In this document: in pieces, positions 1-12,600 of the stretch
Layout of the letters: each line of letters opens with the position of its first letter
How positions within the stretch are numbered: position 1 is the first letter of the stretch
From: Dipteris shenzhenensis
Taxonomy: Eukaryota > Polypodiophyta > Polypodiopsida > Gleicheniales
Assembly: GCA_047967505.1 (NCBI GenBank)
Contig: CM106538.1
Length of the DNA stretch: 64,000 nucleotides
Reading direction: 5' to 3' (one strand)
Made by a program: the position numbers and the translations under genes
The notes under the pieces: generated by a model
What the model was told of the DNA's origin: nothing
Database searches by the model: none
The model's input: only the letters and a program-made list of their open reading frames with translations

Positions 1-3000
1 GCTAGGTCTCACCCCAAGTTTGGAGCCTTAGAAGCTCCTACATCAGAGAGGGATTCTTTGGAACACCCCCCCCCGCAGAAGAGGCCAATGGCAACAGTCT
101 CATCAATGGATCTTCTTAGAGCCCCCCTCACAAGGAAGGGCTCACCACTAATGAGGAGCCTAGGTAGCGTTTGACTGCGTTTCTCTAGGAGACTTATTTG
201 GGCCAGCCCTCAAGTGTTGTGAGGAGTTTGAGCGGTAGCCCTCTTATTACATCCACAAGTTCGAGATCAGAAGGGCTTCATGCTAAGGCAACGAACACAC
301 GTTGGTTGGGTGTAATGGGATAGTAGCCAAGCTAGATAGTTCATAACATGGAGCCCTCTCTCCATTGGACAAAGGCATGAGCACAAGCCCTCACCCATCT
401 GAGGGGGGTACGCACGTGGACACTAGAGATATACTCCACCATCCCTGAGTCTGCATGAAGAGTTTGCACAAGGTCTTAATCGCTGTTGGTATAGATAGTT
501 CTCTAGGCTGACAAGGCTGTCCTTGAGGATTCAATATCTGCACCATGCCAATGGATCCTTCCATTCCAAGCACTAGAAAGAGAAGCTAGGAGGCCTCTAC
601 AGCCAAAGACAAATGGTAACCAGAGTTGGATGGGGCTTTGGACTTGCTCGAGTGACAGAGGATCAAAGTAGTGGGCCTTTTTGGCATGGACTGGACCCTC
701 AACCCAAAAGTACGAGTACTTAAACTCTTCCTCCTCCACACTCGCACTTAATGACATATACCTAGATGAATCTAGGAACATTCCCAAACTCAACCTCTAA
801 AAACACAACATAGTGCAGTTTCAATCTCATGATAGTCACTCACAAGGTTGAAAACCATAATGACACCTCCATTGTACAATAGGATGAGTACTCAACAAGG
901 CACATGAAGATGATATCTGCTAGTCTTTCCTACGATTCATCAATAGCAGTGATGTGTTTCAATTGCATTTGGCCACACTACAAGAAATATTAAACTGACC
1001 TGATCAACTAACATCACCATCAAAGAGGCACAATGTTTAAAGGTCGAACTTTGACATAAGGGCCTTCACCCTTCTTACAACATCTCCACCCTTCTATATG
1101 GGCCATCCATGCAACATCACAACAAGCCACATCCGCACCTTGGGGGGAATGCGACAAGCTATTCTTAAAGTAAATGAGTGTTCAAGCTATTTGTAGCATG
1201 AACCTGGACAGGGATCTAGGAGAACCATGCTACAACTCCCTAGGATGCAATAACCAATTTCGTGTAAAGTAACAACGAATTGTCTCAACCCCCTAGCCAA
1301 GTTGATTGTATGCTATGGATAATATTTATTTGCCCATTTGCTTTAGCACATGCCCTTCCTTAATAGTCAAACACCAATTTTCGTGGCCACACCAAAGGTT
1401 GACAAAACTCTCAAGTGATTCTTAAATGTCATCAAAATCACTAGACGATACCTCAAGGCCCCTCATGGTGTTCCAATAAAATAAGTGTAAGTTTGAAGGC
1501 AACCAATAAAGTAATGAATGGATGTCATGCATAACATCAACTTGGAATTATCCACACACTTGCATACATATATTTCAAAAGAAGAGGATAACTCCCAACT
1601 CACATTACTTTCGCCCCACGGCACTCAAATTACTATCCGTCTTCATTCTAATGGCTTTCTCCATCTTCATATTCTAATGGCTTCTATCAAAGCCATTGTG
1701 GCTTTTTGCATATAATTGTTATAGTAGCTTCCATATCACAATGGTTTTCTCCAAGCAACTGAAGGCTCATTTCACGTTTTTCAATGGTTTCTATCAAACC
1801 ATTTTGTTTTTTTTCATATAATGGTTTATTCTCATTTCTATTCTTGAAAACATACATAATCAGCAAGCTATATACCTTTAAAATGTTCGGAAGCACATTG
1901 CAATAGAACTCCTGACAATATTCATTACAACTTTAAGGCAAAATTAACTTATGCAAGTTTTTTCACGTGCTACACTCATACAATTACCACTGTCAAGATC
2001 ACTAGCAAGTTTCGATAAGTTTTCATGCTTTCATGCATGCAACCTCACCCTCTTGTCTTAACACAAAGAACACACTGTTAGAAATGAAAATATAACAATG
2101 GTCTAAGCATAACTTAGGGACTGCTGGCAAACTATTGCTCTCACTAGATCTTGCTTGCTTTGATCGGACTTTATAACAAAATCAAATTAAGCAAAAGGAG
2201 TAAGGATCACGGCAGTTCAAGCAATTCGTTGGAAGATATACCTTACAAATTCTCAACAAGTTATGAAAATGCATGTCTCAAGCTGTGTGGAGACCAGGAT
2301 TGCATCAATGACACATGTATTTGAAACCTCAACATATAGTTAACTGTACACGTTCTCTTTGAGAAGACAAACAGTTCACATAGCTTTGTTGGTGGAAAGT
2401 CCATACTAAAATCTGGATATACAACTTGCACTTGTGAAAGGTAGCTATTTTCCATCCAGTTACTGAACATTTAACAGCAGCTCATACTCTACTTAAAGTC
2501 ACGGAAAATTTTCAATGTATCGTTATAGGGTTTTCAGTTTGAGAAAGGCAGCTTATCTCTTGTGGAGGTCCCCTACAAAGAGAAAAATTTAAGACTTGTA
2601 ACTTCGGAAAACCTAGCTCTTTTTCTTGGAATAGGTTTGAGGAGACATGCTGCCTGCCTTACTGACAATAAAAATAGCTCAAAAGTACTCTCATTAAATA
2701 TGAAAATTTATCTACTATCATATGAACGACATATTCACTCATAAATGACAAAACATAGTTTGGTAAGGTTTTTTTGGATATAAACACCTCCTTGGGCATC
2801 TTACAGGTCAACTGAAAGTTTCAAGCAAGACGGGGGCTTTGTGAGTCAAAAACCATGCCTCATAAGTAACACTGCTGCTGCTGCTGCATTGTTATGATCG
2901 TATCAGCTACTCCAAATTAGACTAGTTTTTCCTTTATAAAGAAAGGCAAGTTCAGAAGTACTGAAGGGCTCTAGCAAGCACTGGAGTCGCCCTACAGCGT

Positions 3001-3548
3001 TAAGAAAGTGAAAAAAAACCATCTGATGCCATAGGGAGACCAAGTACAAATATGAGCATCTTTGTTCACCATGTTCTTTCTGATTAACTATTTGATGAGA
3101 CGAATATAGCCTCTTTTGTTCACCAGGTTTAATTTTTAACCAACTGTTTGATGAGACATATGAAGAGGTCATCTGTACAAACATCCGCATTGATCAAATG
3201 CAGTCGTGAACTATAGCAATAAGAGTAGACATGAACAGGTAACTTGGACCAAATTTGTAAAAAGTGAAATAGACCAGCATATTGTAAACAGTGATTCATT
3301 ACTGTAGATGCTAGTTTTCAGTCACTCGAGCCTCTCAAGATATATGCTAGAGATAGAGAGGAAATAAGAGAAGAGAGGGGAAAAGAGAGAAAAAAGAGAT
3401 AGAGAGGAAATAAGTACTCAACTCTATCCAATCGTATAATAGAATGTGCTCTGGCTTCCAACATAAAAGTCTACAAACAACAGTCCAATTTATAATAGTT
3501 TTAAGGCATGTCATGGGTATTGTTACCTTGAGAAATTCACTCCTGTCT
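1..3548. other. Non-coding region downstream of CFAP298
   Basis: I see no recognisable gene here. Open frames are short and lack family motifs. An imperfect direct repeat of about 45 bp occurs at roughly 1676-1720 and 1783-1828 (both contain a 'tctatcaaa' core followed by 'catataat'). A purine-rich low-complexity stretch lies near 3350-3415. The part next to 3548 should contain the CFAP298 3' UTR, but I found no confident polyadenylation signal. Confidence 0.5.
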
Positions 3549-3653
3549 TCATTTGTAGCGTATGCAAGACGTGCCCTGAAACTGACATTTTAGAGCCTTA
3601 GGGTCAGACCATGAAGAGTTTGTATGCGAGTCATCTTCGTCCTCCTCTAGCTT
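3549..3653 (-). CDS. CFAP298: CFAP298 exon 7 (C-terminus)
   Basis: This 105-nt exon follows an acceptor TTATGCAG and encodes [20 protein letters not shown] and onward, ending CIRYK then TGA. It matches the family C-terminus, where an acidic LEEN(D)DD run is followed by W-x-D and a short basic tail. A (GA)n microsatellite lies in the intron just upstream (3681-3701). The exon is 16,807 bp from exon 6, and the intervening DNA is almost all transposon. Confidence 0.9.
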   Translation of the reverse strand, partial: KLEEDEDDSHTNSSWSDPKALKCQFQGTSCIRYK

Positions 3654-6600
3654 CTGCATAACAGTAATGCATTTATAAACTCTCTCTCTCTCTCTCTCTC
3701 TGCAAACAAGAAATGCTTCCATGTTTTAAGGATATGAATAAAAAAGAAGTTTCGGCTGGTATCAACTTGCATCCTTTAAACATGATGGGATGACCATGTT
3801 GCTCGAGTAATGCTCAGGAGGCATAGTCGCTACCATAGGTCATCACATCAAATGGCTAATCCCACTGAGCCAAAGCCAAGCATGGGGTGTGGTTACTTCT
3901 TCCCTCAATAAATTGAAGGCCATAAGTGCTTCTGGAGTGAAGCAGATGGGCTGCTTTCCTGGCCGTCGCTCCTCAGCAGGTTAGTATAGGCACTGCAAGT
4001 TTTGCCAAGTCCTCGATATGCTTCGGTAGGCCTGGCAAATACCAATAAACATGCGTACCCTTGTGCCCTGGTGGGAACCTCCCATTTCACAATGTCCTTG
4101 ACCTTGACAATGTCTAACTGGATACCAGAGAGACTAATAATAGAAATAGTGTACTTCCTCCAAAACGAAATTGGACTTCTTGGAATTGATATACAGCTGA
4201 TTTTCTTCCAAGAGCTAGAGGACCTGCCTAAGGTGATGCTCATGTTAAGTGGGATCTTTTGAAATAATAGTGTCATCAAGAAACACAGAGATCATTTGCC
4301 GATGGGATTCTTGAACACCCATGACATCATTAAAACTGGCCCGTGCACCTCTGAAACCACAAGGCATGATCATGAATTCATACTGCACCTCTCTATCAAA
4401 ATCTATTTCGCGGTGCTGAATATGATGCTATGCACACTTTAAGTCTATCTCAAAAAGCATCTGCGCTCCATTATGTAACACCGTTTCTTCTTCCCCTCTG
4501 TTCTCCCCTGCCTAATCACGGGAGTAGCACCTTCATATTCCTCCCAGCCAACTCTGCCAAGACTGCTAAGCAAGAGAGAGACGGAGCTGTACAAAAATCA
4601 CGTAAAAATCCACATCCTTATCTTCTCTCACTAGCCTTGACAGACCCCAAATCCCTAGATAGATCTAGATGCCACATGTCATCCATATAGGGCCTTCCTA
4701 ATGCAACATTTCACCCCTCTCTTGGGATGCATTTAATTCCTTGCCCCTAGGCACAATCTTTGCACTAGGCCCTTGGTCTCAGATCTATCTAGTCTGGTGC
4801 TATCAGCCCTCACCTAGGACCTTGACATTAATCCCTCCCGATCATTTACATAAAGCGCAAACACACATATTACAAAGATAGATCCTATAAGGGAAATGTC
4901 GACTGATTCTTCCGAGGTCATGCTACCTCGGCTAGAGCGTAACATTCCTTCCCTCTTCAGACATCAGCGTCCTCGATGATAAAGTCTGGGAACACTCTCC
5001 GCAACTGATATACGGATTCCCAAGTAGCTTCGGATAGAGGCTGACCATGCCATGCAACCAACACCGTGGGTATCTTCCGATTTCGTATTTGCATTGTTCC
5101 TCGGTCCAGGATTCTTGTTGGTTTGCGCCTTGCAATATCCTCTATCTCCTGAAACAAAACCACACCTTCGATTAGTGAGTCACCAGTATGTAAAAATTTC
5201 TTTAAACGTGAAACATGAAAAACCGGGTGCACCTTACACCCCTGTGGCAATTCTAATTTATAGGCTACACTGCCTATTCTTTTCAGAATTAACCACGGCC
5301 CACAGTATCGAGGTGATAACTTAGCACACTCTCCTGAAGTCAACGACTTCGAGTGCGAAGGAATTCTGAGAAAAACTTTTTCTCCTTCTTCAAATACTCT
5401 TATAGACCGATTTTCATCCGCATACACCTTGGCTCTATCCATAGCCTGGCGGATGTTAGCTCTCGCAAGTGCTAGCATCTCCCGCATCTGAACTATAAAG
5501 TTCGCGGCACTAGGCACTTTCTGAGGTACTCCAACTATAGTCGGATTGGCTGGTCTATAACCATAGTTCAGTTCAAACGGACTGAACCCAGTAGATGAAT
5601 GTTTTCTATCATTGTAGGCAAACTCCAACAATGGCAACCACTTGTCCCATGTATGTTGCCTCAATGACACATATGCCCTCAGCATATCCTCTAAAGTCTG
5701 GTTGACTCTCTCCGTCTGACCATCCGTCTCAGGATGATCCCCACTACTCATTCCCAACTCAGTCCTTAGTGTCTCAAATACCGCTGTCCAAAAGTGACCG
5801 GTAAACCTGACATCTCTGTCTGACACTATGGATCTAGGCAAATCCATGCAGACGAAATATATGTCTAATAAACAAATCCGCTACTTGCGGGGCACTAATA
5901 GACTCTCTAGTCGGAATGAAGTGAGCCATCTTGGTTAGACGATCAACCACCACAAGGATAGAATTATACCCTCCTTGTGTTGCAGGTAACCCTACAATAA
6001 AGTCCATGGAAATGCTCTCCCACTTACTTAGTGGTATTTCCAAGGGCTGTAAAAGTCCGGGTGGCTTCACCCGCTCGGCCTTACTTACTTGACACGAGAA
6101 ACACCGTGTCACATATTCATGAATATGCTTTTTCATCTTTGGCCAAAAGAAATCTCGCTTCACGAGATCATATGTCTTCTCGACACCTGGATGTCCCGCA
6201 CACGGGCTATCATGGCATTGTCGAATGACTCTCTGCCTGAGATCATTCTGACCAGGTACTACAACCTTGCCATTTCTAACTAGCATACCATCCCTTATGG
6301 TATATCTTGCATAAGTTTGGCCCTTTCTGGATGCCAGGTCATCCTTTTCATTTTCCCCGGGTTTTAACACACGAGCTTTAGGCCATAAGCTCTGGACAAA
6401 CTCGTCCACCTTCTGAGTTTCTTTGATCTCGGTCATTAGAGCACTCTCTAATACCGTGAAACTCAGATTGTGCATAATGCGAGACAACGCATCAGCAACC
6501 TTATTGTCTTTTCCTCTTCGGTACCGAATCGTTAAATTAAACTCCTGCATGAGCTCTGCCCACCTAGCTTGGCGGCCCCTCAAGTCAGGTTGTTTACAAA

Positions 6601-9600
6601 AATGTTTCAGAGAACTGCATACAACTCCAATTCATGAGTTGGCTAATTCCTTTGAGAGGGAGAAAGCTTCTTGCTTTCAAAGGCTACTGGCCTTCCCTCT
6701 TGAAGGAGGATTGCTCCTACCGCAATGCCACTTGCATCGGTTTCTAGGAACAACAGTTTCTGGGGATCAACTATTTTTAACACCGGTCCTGAGACCACAG
6801 CTTGTTTTATGGTGTTAAAACTTTCCTGTTGATTCTGTCCCCAAATAAAAGGTACTTTATATGAGGTCAGATCAGTCAATGGCGATACTATTTCGGAATA
6901 TCCTTTGATATGCCTTCTATAAAACTGGACAAATCCCAAGAATGATCGCAACGCGGTCAGACTCTGAGGGATTGGCCAAGTTAGTATCGCAGCCACTTTC
7001 TTCGGATCCATTTCTACCCCCTGTGGAGTAATTATGAACCCTAGATACTCAAGCCTAACCATACGCAGTATAGTTTTCTTTTTATTCACATAAAGACTGG
7101 CTTTCCTCAAAGTACTGAACACTATCCTTAAGTGTTCACGATGCTCAGTAATACTTTTACTAAATATCAAGATATCGTCAATAAAATGTACTACGAACTT
7201 TCCGATATACGGACGTAGTAAATCGTTCATAAGCATGACGAAGGTCGCTGGAGCATTGGTAAGTCCGAAGGGCATCACCAAAAACGGTGAATCAGGAGTC
7301 CGGCCGACCCAGCAGGGATCGCGCCCAGTAGCTCATACGTTATCTGGCAGGATTGCATTGCTGGAAGATGCCTTGCAACAGTTGTTAGCACAGCAGTTAC
7401 AAGCCAATGCAGGGCAGTCCGAACTTAGGAGAGTACTACAGAGTATGTCTGCCAGACCTTCTCGAGAGGAGAAGGGAAAGGCTCCAATGGAACCGGAGTC
7501 TAGTGTCCATACGGTCGAGCCTAGGAAGGCTAAAGCGCCAAATATTGCTAATTACAGACCGGAAAAGTATTCTGGTCGGATGAACGACCGTAGCTCCGAT
7601 GTCATTGAGACCTGGCTACACAAATGGGACGAGGCGTTCGCCATTTGTGAGATCAGAAATGACATCAAAAAGATCCGCGAGGCCACCCATATGTTTAGTG
7701 AGGCTGCGGATCGGTGGTGGATTAAACAACAAAAAGACGGTATAGCATCCACTACCTGGGAGGGGTTTAAAAGAGAGTTCAGAAAACACTTCTTACCTCC
7801 TGACGAGGCATCCCGAGCTTGGGATCAATATAGGAACCTGCGTCAGAGAAATTTATCAGTGGCAGAATACACTGATAAGTTTCGAGAGAGTGTAATGAAG
7901 GTTGACGAACGCCTGCCTCAATCAATCCAAGTGAAAGATTTCATATTTGGATTGAATGATCGAATAAAAATGGAAGTTCGGGCTAAGTACGCGAACACGC
8001 TAGATGATGCAATAGCTATAGCCTTGAACTACGAGGATGCCAAGGGCAGCAAGCCAAGTGGGTTTGCACAGGTCGGAACCCAGTATGGGTATCCGAAGAA
8101 ATCTGGGTTTAAGAAGAAGTGGACTAGTAGAGGGAGTGGTTCGCAGCCGAGTGGTCAAGCCAAGCAGGCGAGACCGGCTGAAACTCCTAAACCAAGTACC
8201 ACCATTGGAGTGAAGAGAAAAGTAACTCCAATGGCAGCCCGGGCTTGGTCTAAGTCTCCCTTGAACCCGGAACAAAGGGAAAAAGCGAGGAGAGAAGGCT
8301 TATGCTTTGGTTGCCTTCAACCTCATCAGTGGAGAGATTGTCCACGTAATAAAGATCGTCGGATGGCTGAGATGGTGATCTCAGAGTGCGACGTGGAGAT
8401 GCAGGGAAGTCCCAGAGCGGAAGAGATGCAGATTCAGCTAGCGGGATCTTCTCAGAGGTTAGTACCTTGTTTGTGCTGTGTGTCTGTTACTAAGTTAGTG
8501 ACGAGTGCACCTGATAACATCCTATCTAAGCCCGCAGCAACGGGGTATACAGCCTTCAATGATACGGAGTTAATCAAAATGAAAGGGCAAGTGGCCAGTC
8601 ATGATGTCATTGTGTTGTTTGACTCAGCGTCAACTCACAATGTGATTAACTCCAAGCTCGTGAAGAGGCTGAAATTAAAGACAAGTCCATCTGACTATGC
8701 GTATACAGTCAGGATGGCTGATGGAAGTTCAACTGAAGTATGGGACCAAAGGGTTACCCAGTTGGAGCTTCAGATTCAGGACTATACTGAGAAGCTTGAT
8801 TTTGAAATAACCAAGCTTGCTCATGCGGATATAGCCCTGGGAATGGCGTGGCATTCTAGGAAGAATCCAGCCATTGATTGGAAAAAGCACGTATATCAAT
8901 TCAAGATGAATGATGTGCTTTATGTCTTGCGAGGTGGAAAAGATATACCTCAGGGACCGTTGGTTTCCGTAATGGAAATCAGAAAGGCTCAAGTAGAGTT
9001 TTTATACCTTTGCACCGCATCGGTAGAGTCGGTGAATGATTCTTCGACTAGCACTGATGTTACGCAAAGTGATGAGATGGCCAAGCTGGCTAATCTTATA
9101 ACAGAGGAGTTCTCTGAATGCTTTAGGGATGAACTACCTTATGGGTTACCTCCAGAGCGGAAAGTTCAGCATAAGATTGAACTGATCCCGGGGGCAGAAC
9201 CTGTAAATAGACCTCCCTATAGAATGAGTTTTACTGAAGAAGCGGAGGTGCGTAGGCAACTGGAAGAATACCTCAAGTTGGGGCAGATTCAACCAAGTTT
9301 CTCACCTTTTGCTTCACCAGTGATATTAAAGAGGAAAAAGGATGATACGTTTCGCCTCTGTATAGATTACAGAGCATTGAATAATATCACTGTTAAGCAC
9401 AGGTATCCGATGGCTCGGATTGATGATTTGCTAGATGCATTACATGGAGCCGTGATTTTCAGCAAGATAGATCTTAAGTGCGGCTATCATCAGATCCGGA
9501 TTAGAGCCGAGGATGTGCATAAAACCGCTTTTAGAAGCAGGTTTGGTCATTAACGAAGGGCATTTGCCTTTGAAGAAGGGCTATATGAGCGGAAGAACCG

Positions 9601-12600
9601 AACCATGGTGGAAATGTCTCGAACCATGGTCGTGCACCGAGAGGTTCCTTCCCATGGGCTGAGGCCACAGCCATAGCAGTACATATCCTTAACCGTTCTC
9701 CAACCTCTTCTGTTCCTAAGGTTACTCCCTTCGAGGCTTATCTTGGGAAGAAACCAGATGTATCCTATTTCCGCGTATTTGGGTGTGATGCCTTTGTTCA
9801 CATTCCCAAGAAACAGAGAGGGAAGATGGATGCTAAGTGACAAGTCCACCCAAATGATATTTGTGAGTCACAATTCTCAGTCAACAGGTTACAGGTTGTA
9901 TGACTCTTTGAGGTAGGAGATTGTTCTCAGAGGGATGTTGTATGTGATGGACATATTCCTTCTCCCATGATTGAAGCAGAGCCACCTCTTATTACAACGT
10001 CAGTTGATGATGATAGTGGTGATGATAGTCCTGAACCTCCTCAAGTACCAGTAGCTGTTCTAGATCCTCAAACCGAGAGTGACTCGGACTGTGACCCCGA
10101 TGATTCCCACCTCCTCAGGCAGATGGGGAAAGTTCAGGGTCCGGCTCTCAAAAAGTACCCCGATGGCTGATTGAAACTCTCCGATGACTCCAGCATCACA
10201 TATATTCTCTCTTCATGGCTTTGAGAAGAGGATGGTCCACATAGATTCCACCAGAATAAGGAGAAGGTTCGGGAAGCAGGCCCGCTCTAGGTTAACTACT
10301 CCTTGATGTTCCGCATTCTCAAAGACAAAGAACCCTCAATTGTCAAGAAGCACTTTCTCAAATGCACTAGAAGAAGGCCATGGAGCTGTAGTTAGACTCC
10401 ACTGAGAAATGGGAACTGAGGACCCAAGCGCTGTTCAGTCATTGGTGTCATATGGGTCTACAAGACCAAGTATGCATCAGATGGTACTGTGGATAAACAT
10501 AAAGCCCGTCTTGTGGCCAAAGGAGACTCACAACGACCTGGGATCAATTATGATGACACCTTTTCTCCTATTGCCAGGATGGTCAATCTCCGGCAATGCT
10601 GCAAGCAGTTCCTGCTCGTAAGCAATGGCCGATTTACCAGATGGATGTCAAATCTACCTTTCTCAATGGTGATCTGAAGGAAGAGATCTATGTAGAACAA
10701 CCTCCAAGATTTACCAAGTCAGCAGGGATGATTTGCTGGTTGAATAAAGCTCTATATGGGCTCAAGCAAGTTCCCCGATCCTGGAACCAGAAGATAGATG
10801 ACTTCTTTGTACGGAAGCAATTTCAGAGGTCCCGAGCTGATCCGAATCTGTACATCTTCCAACAGAATAGTCTCAATTCCCTGATGATTTTGTATGTGGA
10901 TGACTTGTTCATTACAGGTAGTCACGTAGCTCATATATCCGAGAAAGAGGCCGCCCTTTCTCGGGCCTTTGAGATACGGATCTCGGGCTCCTGCACTTCT
11001 TCCTGGGATTGGAGATTTGGTAGGGCCAGGAAGGCTACTTTGTGTCACAGAAGCGGTATACTTAGGAGCTTCTAGAAGCTTTTCACATGACAGTTCGTGC
11101 CGTCTCATCACCCATGGACCCTAGTACCAAACTGTCTAAGTATGATCCTAGTGAGCCAATGCATGCCAGCAAGTATCGACAGTTGCTTGGATAATTGATA
11201 TGGCTCCTTAATACTAGATTGGATCTGTGCTACTCCATTGGACTACTTTCGTTCATGCACACACCAAAGAAGACTCACGGGGATGCTAGTATGAGGATCC
11301 TTAGGTTTCTTCAAGGTTCTCGCAATCAAGGGTTTTCTATTAGTCAGGGTAGTAGTCCAGGATCCAGCTACGAGGCTGGAGTGAATCAGATTGGGAAGGA
11401 GAGTCAGATACTCGTCATTCGACCACTGGTTATTGCTTTACCTTGGGCTCAACAGCTATCACCTGGAGCAGTAAAAGGCACCCACTATAGCATTATCTTC
11501 GATCGAGGCTGAGTTACCGTGCTGCTTACTTGTGGGGTCGTTTGGCTCTGCCGTTTACTTGGGAAGATTGGGTTCCCGCAGATGTCCCCGCCCATCATTC
11601 ACAGTGACAATCAGAGCTGCATTGCACTTGCTCGTAACCCAGTGTTCCATGCACGGACCAAACATATTGAGATCCAGTACCATTATGTCAAGGAGAAGGT
11701 GCTTGCTGATGTGATCCAGCTTATCTACTGCAAGACGGAGGACAACAAGGTGGACCTCTTCACCGAGCCCTTGGCACAACACCTGATTGAAGACCGTTCC
11801 AGCTCCCTCAGGATGATCGATGATCCAGGAGCTAAGAGGGGGTGTTAGAGATGCCATCTCTTGTATCATGCCAAAATTCAAATCACCAACATAACCTTTC
11901 ACAATCTCTCATCCATGAGAAGTTAATTACATCTCCCTCTACGATTTGAATTAAATGAGAGGTGGTCCCAACCTAGCAAATCCAAATTCCTTCTTGCTCA
12001 ATATTGAAGGAATGCTTCTAAATTTAGAAGGCAGTGTGTTAAGTATTTTCCAACAAGGTGTGGAAATTCAATTCCATATGACTAAGGCTCAGCCCAACAA
12101 ATAATAAACAAAGTGCTTGGTTTCCAAAACACAAACAAACATATCTCTCATTTATGCTCATGAAGTACGTTGCACAAGGCAAGAGAAAATAAATCAGATT
12201 TCTCATGAATCACATTCAAATTCAAATCACATAAACATGAATTGTCTTCCATGACTAAAAGATTTCAACAACTATACACACAAATTTTTGTAAAGAAATA
12301 AACCTAAAACAGCACTTTATTTCTCTAAAATATACATACATATTTGGATACATAGAGGAAAAATCTCCTTTATAGGGATTCTTAACTTAATGTGCATAGA
12401 TGTGCAAGCCAGTAAATAGACAATGCTCAGACACAAATATAGAAGCAACACTTTATATTTCCGTCCGTCCAAAAACTAGGACACGATACAATACCAAAAG
12501 GTTCTCCTACTAGATATCAAGCACTTCTAGATCTCTGAGCCCGCGTGCTCCACCTCGAGCAAATGTAGACACTCTGTCTAGAGTGATCCTCTCCACCTTG

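Larger units (their letters stand above)
4474..9553. mobile_element. Rearranged Ty3/Gypsy chromovirus
   Basis: This is a Gypsy element with its 3' LTR at the left, pol 3' half on the minus strand (4957-7284), and gag-protease-RT 5' part on the plus strand (7287-9553). The two parts meet at matching points of the RT domain: the plus part stops after RSRFGH and the minus part resumes at [15 protein letters not shown]. The simplest reading is an inversion of the 5' part. The 5' LTR and start of gag are missing, and at 9553 the inverted piece is joined to a Copia integrase fragment. Confidence 0.8.

Noticed and set aside
7235-7286. N-terminal extension of the plus-strand Gypsy frame
   Set aside because: These residues are antisense to the RT motif [15 protein letters not shown]. 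The frame is open by chance across the inversion junction, so gag does not start there.
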